NCBI GenBank assembly: GCA_963675185.2
Contig: CAXXOH010000003.1
Coordinates: 1,302,001-1,366,000 of the forward strand
Length of the DNA: 64,000 nucleotides
Direction of reading: 5' to 3'
Source: Ilyobacter_A sp963675185
GTDB lineage: Bacteria; Fusobacteriota; Fusobacteriia; Fusobacteriales; Fusobacteriaceae
The notes below the pieces were generated by a model. It was given only the letters and a program-made list of their open reading frames with translations, was not told where the DNA came from and ran no database searches. Shown here piece after piece: positions 46,698-55,987 of this stretch. The position numbers were made by a program, and so were the translations under genes. Numbering within the stretch: the first letter of the stretch is position 1; each line of letters starts with the position of its first letter.

Positions 46698-46726
46698 TTG
46701 AAAAAGAGGGGTGATTGTGATATAAT
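46698..46726 (+). promoter_or_regulatory. Promoter of glmU-prs
   Basis: TTGAAA (46698-46703), 17 nt, TATAAT (46721-46726) with extended -10 TGA. Confidence 0.75.
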
Positions 46727-46790
46727 CTCTTAGAATGTGTAAAATAGGTTTACTATGTGTAAATAGATCATTTACTTCTAGGAGGACGGT

Positions 46791-48140
46791 ATGAATTTGA
46801 TATCTTTGGTTTTAGCAGCCGGGAAGGGGACTAGAATGAAGTCTGAGCTCCCGAAAGTTTTGCATAGGGTTAACGGGATACCTATGATAAAAAAAATAAT
46901 AGATGAGCTTAACAAGCTCAAAACAGTTGAGAATATATTGGTTTTAGGTCACAAAAAAGAGATGGTTTTGGATGAGTTGGGAGAGGTCAGCCATGTTCTG
47001 CAGGAAGAACAGCTTGGTACAGGGCACGCCGTTATGATGGCCAAGGACAAACTTAAAGATTTTAAAGGAACCCTGCTTGTCACATGTGGGGACACTCCGC
47101 TTTTGCGTGCGGAAACACTTAAGGAACTTTGCGATAAGCACACAGCTACTGGTGCGGTTACCACTGTGCTTACTTCCGTGCTTGAAAACCCTTTTGGATA
47201 TGGCAGGATAGTAAAAGATGGTGGCAGCGTAAGGGCTATTGTTGAGGAAAAAGAAGCTAGAGACGAAGTTAAGAGTATAAAAGAAGTAAACGCTGGGGTA
47301 TATTGTTTCGACAGCGAAAAACTTTTTGATGCTCTGGACAAGATAAAAAACGACAATGAAAAAGGCGAGTACTACCTGACAGATGTAATAAAAATACAGG
47401 TGGAGAACGGCGCGAAGATAGAAAGCTATATTTTAGAGGACAATAACGAGATACTGGGGGTAAACTCAAAAGCCCAGCTGGCTGAAGCGAGCGAAGTTTT
47501 GAGAATGAGGAAAAACTTAGAGCTCATGGAAGACGGGGTAATATTATTAGACCCTAAGGCTACCTATGTAGAAGACAGCGTAAAAATTGGCAGCGACACT
47601 GTGGTTTATCCTGGGGTAATCATAGAGGGTAGCAGTGTGATAGGAAAAAATGTGGAGCTCATAGGAAACACTAGAATAGAAAATTCACAAATTTACGATA
47701 AAGTTAGGATAGAAAGCTCGGTGATAGAGAAGTCTGTCATAGAAGCTGGTGTAACAATAGGGCCGTTTGCCCATATAAGACCGAAGTCGCATCTGAAGGC
47801 CGGTGTGCACATAGGAAACTTTGTGGAAACGAAGAATTCCACTTTGGAGGCCGGGGTAAAGGCAGGGCACCTTACTTATTTAGGGGATGCCCATGTAGGA
47901 GCAGATACAAATATAGGTGCTGGAACAATAACTTGCAACTATGACGGCAAGAACAAGCATAAGACCATAATCGGGGAAAAAGCCTTCATAGGAAGCGACA
48001 CCATGCTGGTAGCCCCGGTGGAAATAGGTGACAATGCAATAACTGGAGCGGGATCAACAATTACAAAAAATATACCATCTAATGCACTGGGAGTAGCCAG
48101 GGCAAAACAGATAATAAAAAAGGAGTGGAGTAAAAAATAA
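46791..48140 (+). CDS. glmU: Bifunctional GlmU
   Basis: 449 aa. Makes UDP-GlcNAc for peptidoglycan and lipid A: acetyltransfer to glucosamine-1-P, then uridyl transfer. N-terminal nucleotidyltransferase (LAAGKGTRMKSELPKVLH, GTGHAVM, VTCGDTPLL), C-terminal left-handed beta-helix with VKIGSDTVVYPGVI, GPFAHIRP, HIGNFVETKNS, GAGTITCNYDGKNKHKT and GAGSTITKNIP. AGGAGGA ribosome site. Shares TAATG with prs. Confidence 0.96.
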   Translation: MNLISLVLAAGKGTRMKSELPKVLHRVNGIPMIKKIIDELNKLKTVENILVLGHKKEMVLDELGEVSHVLQEEQLGTGHAVMMAKDKLKDFKGTLLVTCGDTPLLRAETLKELCDKHTATGAVTTVLTSVLENPFGYGRIVKDGGSVRAIVEEKEARDEVKSIKEVNAGVYCFDSEKLFDALDKIKNDNEKGEYYLTDVIKIQVENGAKIESYILEDNNEILGVNSKAQLAEASEVLRMRKNLELMEDGVILLDPKATYVEDSVKIGSDTVVYPGVIIEGSSVIGKNVELIGNTRIENSQIYDKVRIESSVIEKSVIEAGVTIGPFAHIRPKSHLKAGVHIGNFVETKNSTLEAGVKAGHLTYLGDAHVGADTNIGAGTITCNYDGKNKHKTIIGEKAFIGSDTMLVAPVEIGDNAITGAGSTITKNIPSNALGVARAKQIIKKEWSKK

Positions 48141-49096
48141 TGTTGAAAAACGTTGAAAATGTCAAGATTTTCTCGGGAACGTCGAACAGAAGCTTAGCTG
48201 AAAAAATTTCTACACAGATAGGGATCCCGTTAGGGGACGCAGAACTGGTTAGATTCGAGGATGGAGAGATATACGCTAAGATAAACGAGACCGTTAGAGG
48301 ATGTACAGTATTCGTAATTCAATCTACTTCAGAACCTGTTAACGAAAACTTGATGGAGCTTTTAATCTTTATTGATGCTTTAAAAAGAGCCTCTGCTAGG
48401 AAAATAGTCGTTGTAATTCCTTACTATGGATATGCTAGACAAGACAGAAAAGCTAGTCCAAGGGAACCGATTACAGCGAAACTTGTTGCCAACCTATTGA
48501 CTTCTGCAGGAGCAACTAGGGTCATGACAATGGATCTTCATGCACAACAGATTCAAGGGTTCTTTGATATCCCGGTAGACCATATGCAGGCGCTACCTAT
48601 ACTAGCAAAATATTTCGTAGAAAAAGGTCTCTGCGGAGATGATGTAGTGGTAGTATCTCCGGATGTTGGCGGAGTAAAAAGGGCAAGATCACTTGCTAGT
48701 TGGTTGGACTGTAAGATTGCTATCATAGATAAAAGAAGGCCTAAACCGAACATGTCTGAGGTTATGAACTTGATAGGTGAGGTAGAAGGAAAGACCGCTA
48801 TTTTTATAGATGATATGATAGACACAGGTGGAACCATTACAAACGGTGCGCAGGCAATTATAGACAGAGGGGCAAAAGAAGCATATGCATGCTGCACACA
48901 TGCGGTTTTCTCAGGACCTGCAATAGAAAGACTACAAGCTAGCCCTTTAAAAGAAGTAGTTGTGATTGACAGCATACAGCTGCCTGAGCACAAGAGAATA
49001 GACAAGGTAAAGGTTCTTTCTGCAGATAAGCTTTTCTCAGAAGGGATAAAAAGGATATTCACCAACCAATCGCTAAGCGTCTTGTTTGAAAAGTAA
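48140..49096 (+). CDS. prs: Ribose-phosphate pyrophosphokinase
   Basis: 318 aa. Makes PRPP. SGTSNRSLAEKIS, FEDGEIYAKINETVRG, TSEPVNENLMELLIF, PYYGYARQDRK flexible loop, MDLHAQQIQGFF, VVSPDVGGVKRA, and the PRPP-binding IFIDDMIDTGGT. glmU-prs is a common bacterial pairing. Starts within the glmU stop (TAATG). Confidence 0.97.
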   Translation: MLKNVENVKIFSGTSNRSLAEKISTQIGIPLGDAELVRFEDGEIYAKINETVRGCTVFVIQSTSEPVNENLMELLIFIDALKRASARKIVVVIPYYGYARQDRKASPREPITAKLVANLLTSAGATRVMTMDLHAQQIQGFFDIPVDHMQALPILAKYFVEKGLCGDDVVVVSPDVGGVKRARSLASWLDCKIAIIDKRRPKPNMSEVMNLIGEVEGKTAIFIDDMIDTGGTITNGAQAIIDRGAKEAYACCTHAVFSGPAIERLQASPLKEVVVIDSIQLPEHKRIDKVKVLSADKLFSEGIKRIFTNQSLSVLFEK

Positions 49097-49130
49097 TTGG
49101 GGAGTGTTTTCTTAAAAAGGAAGTGATGAT

Positions 49131-50162
49131 ATGTCTGAGTTAAGAAAAGATCCTGTGAGTAAAAGATGGGTTATATTTTCGCCTGAAAGAGCTCAAAGGC
49201 CAAATGATTTTCAAAATACGAAACCTCCTTATGAAGATGAAGCCAAGGAAAAATACTGCCCGTTCTGTTCAGGTAATGAAAAAAGATCTGGCGACGAAAT
49301 CTTGGTGTACCCAAAAATAAGGGGAAGAATCCCGAATACTCCTGGGTGGTGGATAAGGGTTTTGGAAAATAAGTATCCAGCTCTAAGCAGCAATGAGCAG
49401 CTAGGGAAAAAAGCTGTAGGGATATACGACAAAATGAATGCAGTAGGCAGGCACGAAGTAATAGTGGAAACAGAGGAACACAAATACTGCACCAGCCAGC
49501 TTACTTACGAGGAAATTGAAAAAATCATTTGGGCCTATAGAGATAGGTACCTTGAGATATCGGAAGACAAGAATATAAAGCACATACTCATATTTAAGAA
49601 CTATGGAGTGGAGGCGGGTGCCTCTATAGAGCACACCCACTCTCAGCTGATAGCCACCCCGGTGGTACCTAAGAGGGTTGAAACGGCGTTGAGAGGTGCT
49701 GAAGAATACTACAGTTTCAGGGACAGGTGTGTGACTTGTGATATACTTGATGAGGAGCTTTCTACAGGGGACAGGATAGTAGAGGAAAACGAGGATTTTT
49801 TGGCGTTTGCTTTTTTCGCTGGAAGATTCCCTTATGAGACTTGGATAGTTCCTAAATTCCACAACGCACACTTTGGTAATATCAGCAGCCAGGAGGTAAA
49901 ATCCCTCGCCGAGATACTTAAAAATACACTGTTGAGAATAAAGGTGGCCCTGGGTGACCCGAATTATAACTATGTTATAAGTACAGCTCCAATAAATATT
50001 CCAGGAAACAGCGAGACTTATTATCACTGGCATATAGAGATCATGCCTAAATTAACTAAAATTGCAGGCTTTGAATGGGGAACCGGGTTTTATATAAACC
50101 CTGTGCTTCCAGAAAAAGCTGCTGAAGTGCTTAGAAGCATAAATATAGAAGATTACATTTAG
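49131..50162 (+). CDS. galT: Galactose-1-phosphate uridylyltransferase
   Basis: 343 aa. Zn-binding CPFC near residue 43, EHTHSQLIATPVVP and the active-site YHWHIEIMPK (second His is the nucleotidylated residue in the family). Class I GalT as in Thermotoga-like and plant ADP-glucose-phosphorylase-like branches, so substrate could be UDP- or ADP-glucose. Own ribosome site GGAAG; 34 bases after prs, terminator at 50161. Confidence 0.88.
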   Translation: MSELRKDPVSKRWVIFSPERAQRPNDFQNTKPPYEDEAKEKYCPFCSGNEKRSGDEILVYPKIRGRIPNTPGWWIRVLENKYPALSSNEQLGKKAVGIYDKMNAVGRHEVIVETEEHKYCTSQLTYEEIEKIIWAYRDRYLEISEDKNIKHILIFKNYGVEAGASIEHTHSQLIATPVVPKRVETALRGAEEYYSFRDRCVTCDILDEELSTGDRIVEENEDFLAFAFFAGRFPYETWIVPKFHNAHFGNISSQEVKSLAEILKNTLLRIKVALGDPNYNYVISTAPINIPGNSETYYHWHIEIMPKLTKIAGFEWGTGFYINPVLPEKAAEVLRSINIEDYI

Positions 50163-50184
50163 AGGGGACTTGCTCCCCTCTTTC
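50161..50184 (+). terminator. Terminator after galT
   Basis: AGAGGGGA / TCCCCTCT stem, 5-nt loop, TTT. Confidence 0.85.
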
Positions 50185-50275
50185 TATTTTGTAAGTTGCT
50201 AAGACTTGTTTTATTTTTTATAGTATGGTAAAATATTTTAAGAAGGCATTTTTTGAAAAAAGGTGGGCTTTTTTG

Positions 50276-50908
50276 ATGAAAATAAGATACAAAAGTGAAC
50301 TTTTATCAGAAATAAAAGCGAGAGTCAAAAACGGTGAGCTCATTGTATATCCAACGGATACGGTATACGGATTAGGGGTTGCCATTCATGATGTAGACGC
50401 CATAAAAAGAGTATACGAAGTCAAATCTAGAGATTTTTCTTCGCCGCTAATAGCATTGGTCAGCAAAAAGGAAAACATAAAAAAGATAGCTGAACTGGGA
50501 GAAAACAGCGAGCTAGTGGAGAGGCTTATAGATGAATTCTGGCCGGGAGCCCTTACAATAATTCTAGAAAAAAAGGACACAATTCCTGGCGAAATGGTAT
50601 CTTATACAAATACAGTTGGCGTAAGAATGCCAAAACTGGATATATCCCTTGAAATAATAGAGGCTTGCGGTGGAGTACTGGCTACAACTAGCGCCAATAT
50701 TTCCGGGAGGCCGAGTGCTAAAAGCTATGGTGAGCTAGACGAAGAGCTTTTAAAAATGGTAAGTATAAAATTAGACGGCGGCAGCTGTCCTTTGGGAATA
50801 GAGTCCACGATTATAGACATGAGGTCCGAACCTAAGATAATCAGGCTGGGGGGAATACCCAAAGAAAAGATAGAAAAAATTCTTGGAATGAAAATAAAAG
50901 AACAATAA
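50276..50908 (+). CDS. tsaC: Threonylcarbamoyl-AMP synthase (TsaC/Sua5/YwlC)
   Basis: 210 aa. Start at ATG 50276 after AAAGGTGGG; an ATG at 50225 has no ribosome site. YrdC domain: VYPTDTVYGLGVAIHD, KSRDFSSPLIALVS, FWPGALTIILE, VGVRMP, TTSANISGRPSAKSYGE, STIIDM. First step of the tRNA t6A37 modification: threonine + bicarbonate + ATP to threonylcarbamoyl-AMP. Followed 17 bases later by an unknown gene on the same transcript. Confidence 0.93.
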   Translation: MKIRYKSELLSEIKARVKNGELIVYPTDTVYGLGVAIHDVDAIKRVYEVKSRDFSSPLIALVSKKENIKKIAELGENSELVERLIDEFWPGALTIILEKKDTIPGEMVSYTNTVGVRMPKLDISLEIIEACGGVLATTSANISGRPSAKSYGELDEELLKMVSIKLDGGSCPLGIESTIIDMRSEPKIIRLGGIPKEKIEKILGMKIKEQ

Positions 50909-50925
50909 CAGTATGGGGGAGAAAT

Positions 50926-51363
50926 ATGAAAGGCCAAAAAATGAACCTGAACAGAATGAATCAAATGCAAAAAATGAATACCCAAAGTATGATGGGTGCA
51001 ATGAGTTCTATACAAAAGATTGGAAAAGGTAAAAGAAAATACGATGTGAAGATAGAAAAAAACAACAAAAAGTTCTTGTCTAAGCTTGTTGTAGAGATGA
51101 AAAAGCAAATGGCTGGATATGGGGCGAACCCACAAACAAAGGGTGTTATAGACTTTTTGAACTACCTTGAAATGGAATCAAAAAATAAGAATAAGTCTAT
51201 CAAGATGAGCTTTGAAGAGTTGGATTTTTTGAAAAAGACTGTCACCGAATCTGTAAAAGGCATGGAAGTTATGGAGTTTAAGTGGTATCAGATATTCAGG
51301 AAGGTCATGATAAAGATAATGCTCAAGCAGTATAGATACCTTTTAGAGGATTTGAATAAGTAA
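50926..51363 (+). CDS. Hypothetical protein
   Basis: 145 aa; I do not recognise a family. Basic and Met/Gln/Asn-rich N-terminus (residues 1-30), then predicted helices: KKFLSKLVVEMKKQM, NPQTKGVIDFLNYLEME, SFEELDFLKKTVTES and a C-terminal YQIFRKVMIKIMLKQY. No signal peptide or membrane segment. GGGGGA ribosome site; follows tsaC closely. Terminator at 51369-51393. Confidence 0.7.
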   Translation: MKGQKMNLNRMNQMQKMNTQSMMGAMSSIQKIGKGKRKYDVKIEKNNKKFLSKLVVEMKKQMAGYGANPQTKGVIDFLNYLEMESKNKNKSIKMSFEELDFLKKTVTESVKGMEVMEFKWYQIFRKVMIKIMLKQYRYLLEDLNK

Positions 51364-51368
51364 AAAAA

Positions 51369-51393
51369 TGGGGCCCTAAGGGGCTCTTTTGTT
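51369..51393 (+). terminator. Terminator after the hypothetical gene
   Basis: GGGGCCC / GGGGCTC region forms a 7-bp stem with G-U pairs and a TAAG loop, then TTTT. Confidence 0.6.
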
Positions 51394-51521
51394 ATTTTTA
51401 CAAGTTTTGTTACACTGAGGCCTTGAGAAGCGGGGTGTAACAAATAAAATTCATACACGCAAAAAAGAGGTAAAGGATAAAATAAATTGAAAATAGTTTA
51501 TGCATAGGGAGGGGAGCTATT

Positions 51522-52964
51522 ATGGAAAAAATTGATTTGAAAAAGATTATACCAAAAGAATTAATAAGGAAGTTAGAAGAAAGTTATATTCACGAAAGAA
51601 AAGTTTTTCCTTATGAGGAGGACGACAAAGAGGTAACTATAGCTATGGTTAACCCTGGAGATATGCAGACCATAATGAGTTTAAAATCAAAGTTTAATAA
51701 GAGGATAAAGCAGATGCAGATGACCGAAGAGGAATTTTATATGTTGGCCACCCGCTATTTTGGGATAGGTTCTGGGATGTTCAGTGGGAAGGAAAGGGAT
51801 ATCACATTTTCAAATGACTACGACATAGAAGAGGATAAGGACAATCCTGAGGTGATCAGGTTTGTAAACCAGCTTTTCTTAGATGCCTATAAGAAGGGGG
51901 CCACCGATATACACTTGGAACCCATAAAAAACGATGTCCTCTTGAGGTACCGTATAGATGGTGTGCTACACAATGTGCCGTTACCCGGTGCCATAAAGAG
52001 TGTATACAAAGCCATAGTATCTAGGGTAAAAATAATGGCGGAACTAGACATTGCCGAAAAAAGAATGCCACAAGATGGTAGGATAAAGATAAAGATGAGG
52101 GATACAGAGCAGGAGCTTAGGATATCCATTATCCCCACCATAAACGGAGAAAGTATAGTGGTAAGAATATTGGCAAACCAAAAGGCAGAGATGGATTTGG
52201 AGAAGCTCGGCATGGAGGAGCTTATACTAAAAGATTTTAGGGAGCTAGTATACAAGCCAAACGGGATAGTGCTGGTGACTGGGCCTACAGGTAGCGGGAA
52301 AAGTACAACACTTTTTTCTGCGATAAAGGAGATAAATGACGGAGAGAAAAAGATACTTACCATAGAAGATCCAGTGGAGTACCAGATAGATGGAATAAGT
52401 CAAATTCAAGTAAAAACCGATATAGGGTTATCCTTTGCTGCTGGGCTTAGGGCGATTTTAAGACATGACCCGGATATAATAATGATCGGTGAGATAAGAG
52501 ACAGAGAAACGGCCGAAATAGCAATAAGATCTTCTTTGACAGGGCATCTGGTGTTTGCAACACTGCATACCAACGACTCAGCAAGTGCAATAACTAGGCT
52601 AATAGATATGGGTATAGAACCTTACTTGATAACATCTTCCCTTATAGGAGTACTGGCTCAGAGGCTGGTCAGGAAGATTTGCCCTTACTGCAAGACAAAA
52701 AAGGTCCTAGACAACGGCGAGGAGACTTGGTACGGCAAAGGCTGTGACTACTGTTTTTATACTGGTTATAAGGGGAGGACGAGCATACACGAACTTTTTA
52801 AAATAGATGACTACAATAAAAAAGATATCCTTGCCGGGAAGACCAGCTTTCAGGTGAAAGCTAAACTCATAGAAGATGGGTGGAATGATTTGAAGGCCGA
52901 CGGTATGATAAAAGCTAAAAAGGGCGTCACAACGATAGACGAGGTTTTAAGAGTCGCCTGGTAG
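51522..52964 (+). CDS. GspE/PilB-type secretion ATPase
   Basis: 480 aa, a complete type II secretion/type IV pilus assembly ATPase. N-terminal domain, then VIRFVNQLFLDAYKKGATDIHLEP, VKIMAELDIAEKRMPQDGRI, Walker A GPTGSGKSTTL, Asp box ILTIEDPVEYQ, Walker B DPDIIMIGEIRDRETAE, His box TGHLVFATLHTND, and a Zn tetracysteine CPYC...CDYC. Usual partners (GspF/PilC, pilins) are not adjacent. GGGAGGGG precedes the ATG. Confidence 0.92.
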   Translation: MEKIDLKKIIPKELIRKLEESYIHERKVFPYEEDDKEVTIAMVNPGDMQTIMSLKSKFNKRIKQMQMTEEEFYMLATRYFGIGSGMFSGKERDITFSNDYDIEEDKDNPEVIRFVNQLFLDAYKKGATDIHLEPIKNDVLLRYRIDGVLHNVPLPGAIKSVYKAIVSRVKIMAELDIAEKRMPQDGRIKIKMRDTEQELRISIIPTINGESIVVRILANQKAEMDLEKLGMEELILKDFRELVYKPNGIVLVTGPTGSGKSTTLFSAIKEINDGEKKILTIEDPVEYQIDGISQIQVKTDIGLSFAAGLRAILRHDPDIIMIGEIRDRETAEIAIRSSLTGHLVFATLHTNDSASAITRLIDMGIEPYLITSSLIGVLAQRLVRKICPYCKTKKVLDNGEETWYGKGCDYCFYTGYKGRTSIHELFKIDDYNKKDILAGKTSFQVKAKLIEDGWNDLKADGMIKAKKGVTTIDEVLRVAW

Positions 52965-52969
52965 CCACT

Positions 52970-53275
52970 TTAAATCCATAATGGAAAACTTTTGTTTTAG
53001 TCACGAACCACACGAATTGGCACTAATGTAAAGATAAAATATTTCGGACACAGAGCTGCACAGAGTGAGAAAAAAGTTTAGGTATAAGAGAGGCTAACTT
53101 AGATCTTTTGAATAATTCATGTGATCCGTGAAGATTCGTGACAAAAATTATTTTTAATGTATTTTCTCTATGCATCTCATGTTTGCCAGTTCTGTGAAAC
53201 TTTGTGATCAAAAAAGATTTTGTATAAAAACTCAGTAATTAATTGCTTATTTAATTAAGTAGCAGCTTGAGTTAA
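52970..53275. repeat. Dispersed intergenic repeat, copy E
   Basis: TTAGTCACGAACCACACGAA (52997); GGACACAGAGCTGCACAGAG (53046-53065); TTTAGGTATAAGAGAGGC (53077); AATTCATGTGATCCGTGAAG (53113); ATTCGTGAC (53134); CTCTATGCATCTCATG (53165); CTGTGAAACTTTGTGATC (53191). The right flank TTAATTGCTTATTTAATTAA and GTAGCAGCTTGAGTTAA match copy A. A 62-codon minus-strand frame inside it is repeat-derived. Confidence 0.82.
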
Positions 53276-53316
53276 TTAAATGAATTTTGGAAAGATTTTA
53301 CTGATAGGAGGGAGCA

Positions 53317-54252
53317 ATGTATAAATACGTTTTTGGACCGGTACCATCTAGGAGACTAGGCGTATCCCTTGGGGTGGACCTGGTAAAAATGAAGACCTGC
53401 AATTTAGACTGCATCTACTGCGAGTGTGGTGCTACTAAAAAATATATAACTGAGAGAGGGAAATTTGTAGACGTAACTGAGCTGGTGGCTGAATTGAAAG
53501 AGGTATTAGAACACCTTGAACCTGATTTTATAACTTTTTCAGGAGGGGGGGAGCCAACGCTTAATTCAGAGCTCGGAAAAGCAGTAGAAGAGATAAAAAA
53601 AATAAGCAAGGCTAAGTTAGCCCTTATAACCAACTCGACACTCTTAAACGATGAAGGTTTATTAGATGAAATTATGGGAATAGACCTGGTTATGCCATCT
53701 ATAGACGCCATAAGCGAAGATGTATTCATGAAGATAAACAGGCCGGATAAAAGCATAAAAAGCAAGACCATAACTGATGGGATAAGAAAATTAAGCCAAA
53801 GATTCACAGGAGATATATATATAGAGCTTTTTATAGTGGAAGGGGTAAACGACACCAAAGAAGAACTTGAAAAATTTGTGGATTATCTAAAGGAAATTAG
53901 GTATACGAAACTCCAGCTAAATTCATTGGCCAGACCTGGAGCAGAGGAATGGGTGAAACCTGCTAAAATGGAAAGGCTATCACAAATTAAAGACTACTTT
54001 GAGGAAATGGGATTAGAAAATGTGAATATAATAAAAAAATATCAGAGTAGAAACAATATAAAAAACTACAGCAATACACTGGAACGGCTTATAATTGGTA
54101 TGCTGGCAAAGAGGGCTTGCTCGCTTTTGGACCTACTAGACATAACCAATTTAAACAGTGAGGAGTTAAACAAGTACCTGGATATATTGGAAAAAGAGGG
54201 AGAAATAACGAGTTTTATAAAGGATAACCAGGTTTTTTTGAAAAAGGCTTAG
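53317..54252 (+). CDS. Radical SAM protein of the FGPVPSRRLG family
   Basis: 311 aa. YVFGPVPSRRLGVSLGVD, then CNLDCIYC (Cys28, 32, 35) for the [4Fe-4S]/SAM cluster, FSGGGEPTLN (GGE motif), and LITNSTLL. C-terminal ~60 residues form a small helical (winged-helix-like) domain. Related to the COG0731 wyosine-like branch, but a tRNA substrate is unlikely in bacteria; real substrate unknown. GGGAGGGAG ribosome site. Confidence 0.85.
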   Translation: MYKYVFGPVPSRRLGVSLGVDLVKMKTCNLDCIYCECGATKKYITERGKFVDVTELVAELKEVLEHLEPDFITFSGGGEPTLNSELGKAVEEIKKISKAKLALITNSTLLNDEGLLDEIMGIDLVMPSIDAISEDVFMKINRPDKSIKSKTITDGIRKLSQRFTGDIYIELFIVEGVNDTKEELEKFVDYLKEIRYTKLQLNSLARPGAEEWVKPAKMERLSQIKDYFEEMGLENVNIIKKYQSRNNIKNYSNTLERLIIGMLAKRACSLLDLLDITNLNSEELNKYLDILEKEGEITSFIKDNQVFLKKA

Positions 54253-54268
54253 AAAGCTGAAAAAAATA

Positions 54269-54297
54269 TTGACAAAAAAAAGATACTATTATATAAT
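54269..54297 (+). promoter_or_regulatory. Consensus promoter of the tRNA Thr-Glu-Tyr cluster
   Basis: TTGACA (54269-54274), 17 nt, TATAAT (54292-54297). Confidence 0.9.
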
Positions 54298-54319
54298 AAG
54301 CCTCGTTGAGGAAGAAAGT

Positions 54320-54395
54320 GCCGCTTTAGCTCATCTGGTAGAGCAGCTGACTTGTAATCAGCAGGTGACTGGTTCGACTCCGGTAAGCGGCACCA
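54320..54395 (+). tRNA. tRNA-Thr (anticodon TGT)
   Basis: 76 nt with CCA. Acceptor GCCGCTT / AAGCGGC; anticodon loop CTTGTAA. Confidence 0.97.
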
Positions 54396-54400
54396 TAAAA

Positions 54401-54475
54401 GGCCCGTTCGTCTAGTGGTCAGGACTCATGGTTTTCATCCATGCAACAGGAGTTCGATTCTCCTACGGGCTACCA
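54401..54475 (+). tRNA. tRNA-Glu (anticodon TTC)
   Basis: 75 nt with CCA. Acceptor GGCCCGT / ACGGGCT (first pair G-U); anticodon stem CATGG/CCATG, loop TTTTCAT. Confidence 0.96.
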
Positions 54476-54497
54476 AATTAAAAAGAATACATACTAG

Positions 54498-54582
<85 letters not shown>

Positions 54583-54588
54583 TCCAAA

Positions 54589-54645
54589 TCTACACAGCTT
54601 TCCTCTGGACATAATAAAAGGAAAAAATTGTGTGGAGTTTTTTTA
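54589..54645 (+). terminator. Terminator of the tRNA cluster
   Basis: TCTACACA / TGTGTGGA stem (one G-U) with an inner TTTCC/GGAAA pairing, then TTTTTTT. Confidence 0.7.
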
Positions 54646-54670
54646 TTTTTTTATATGTTATTTAAGGTGT

Positions 54671-54689
54671 AGCTTATCAGAGATAAGCT
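54671..54689 (+). promoter_or_regulatory. Hairpin/palindrome before tuf
   Basis: AGCTTATC / GATAAGCT, perfect 8-bp arms with AGA loop, 37 bases before the tuf start and without a T run. Could be an operator or an mRNA 5' stabiliser. Confidence 0.4.
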
Positions 54690-54725
54690 GTTAATATGTT
54701 AAAATATAATTTTTAGGAGGGAAAA

Positions 54726-55910
54726 ATGGCTAAACAAAAGTTTGAAAGAACAAAACCTCACGTTAACGTAGGGACAATCGGACACGTAGACCACGGTAAA
54801 ACTACAACTACAGCAGCTATCTCAAAAGTACTATCTGACAGAGGGCTAGCTCAAAAAGTTGATTTTGACAACATCGACCAAGCGCCAGAAGAAAGAGAAA
54901 GAGGAATCACAATCAACACAGCGCACATCGAGTACGAAACAGAAGCTAGACACTACGCTCACGTAGACTGTCCAGGCCATGCTGACTATGTAAAAAACAT
55001 GATCACTGGAGCAGCTCAAATGGATGGAGCTATCCTAGTAGTATCAGCGGCAGACGGACCAATGCCTCAAACAAGAGAGCACATTCTACTTTCTAGACAG
55101 GTTGGTGTACCTTACATCGTAGTATACCTAAACAAATGTGACATGGTAGACGACGAAGAACTGCTAGAATTAGTAGAAATGGAAGTAAGAGAACTATTAT
55201 CTGAGTATGGATTCCCAGGGGACGACGTACCAGTAATAATGGGATCTTCACTAGGAGCTCTTAACGGAGAAGCTGAGTGGGAAGAAAAAATAATGGAGCT
55301 TATGGGTGCAGTAGATTCTTACATCCCAACTCCAGCAAGACCAGTAGATCAACCATTCCTAATGCCGGTAGAGGACGTATTCACAATCACTGGAAGGGGA
55401 ACAGTTGTTACAGGAAGAGTAGAAAGAGGAGTAGTTAAAGTAGGAGAAACTATAGAGATCATAGGTATCAGAGATACTCAAACAACTACTTGTACAGGAG
55501 TAGAGATGTTCAGAAAACTTCTTGACCAAGGAGAAGCAGGAGACAACATCGGAGCTCTATTAAGAGGAATCAAGAAAGATGACGTAGAAAGAGGACAAGT
55601 ACTAGCGAAACCAGGATCAATCACTCCTCATACAGACTTCACGTCAGAAGTATACGTACTAACTAAAGAAGAGGGAGGAAGACATACTCCGTTCTTCACA
55701 GGATACAGACCACAATTCTACTTCAGAACAACAGACATCACAGGATCAGTAAACCTACCAGAAGGTGTAGAAATGGTAATGCCTGGGGATAATATCGAAA
55801 TGACAGTACAATTAATTCACCCAATTGCGATGGAAGAAGGACTAAGATTCGCGATAAGAGAAGGTGGAAGAACAGTAGCATCTGGAGTTGTTTCAACAAT
55901 AGTTAAATAA
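54726..55910 (+). CDS. tuf: Elongation factor Tu
   Basis: 394 aa. G1 GHVDHGKTTT, G3 DCPGHADY, G4 NKCDMVDD, G5 GSSLGAL; domains 2 and 3 follow (FTITGRGTVVTGRVERG, HTPFFTGYRPQFYFRTTDITG). Delivers aminoacyl-tRNA to the ribosome. Stands alone after tRNAs rather than in the str operon (fus, rpsL, rpsG absent). Extreme codon bias. AGGAGGG ribosome site. Confidence 0.98.
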   Translation: MAKQKFERTKPHVNVGTIGHVDHGKTTTTAAISKVLSDRGLAQKVDFDNIDQAPEERERGITINTAHIEYETEARHYAHVDCPGHADYVKNMITGAAQMDGAILVVSAADGPMPQTREHILLSRQVGVPYIVVYLNKCDMVDDEELLELVEMEVRELLSEYGFPGDDVPVIMGSSLGALNGEAEWEEKIMELMGAVDSYIPTPARPVDQPFLMPVEDVFTITGRGTVVTGRVERGVVKVGETIEIIGIRDTQTTTCTGVEMFRKLLDQGEAGDNIGALLRGIKKDDVERGQVLAKPGSITPHTDFTSEVYVLTKEEGGRHTPFFTGYRPQFYFRTTDITGSVNLPEGVEMVMPGDNIEMTVQLIHPIAMEEGLRFAIREGGRTVASGVVSTIVK

Positions 55911-55921
55911 TAATTTAACAT

Positions 55922-55957
55922 AATGGGGGGAGATGGAAATGTCTTCCCCATTTTTTT
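55922..55957 (+). terminator. Terminator of tuf
   Basis: AATGGGG / CCCCATT stem with G-U extensions, then TTTTTTT. Confidence 0.8.
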
Positions 55958-55987
55958 CAGCCGATACAGGAAGAGAATGATGTAGAT

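Noticed and set aside
49401..50033. 210-codon minus-strand frame inside galT
   Set aside because: Antisense shadow of galT, which has the Zn and active-site motifs.
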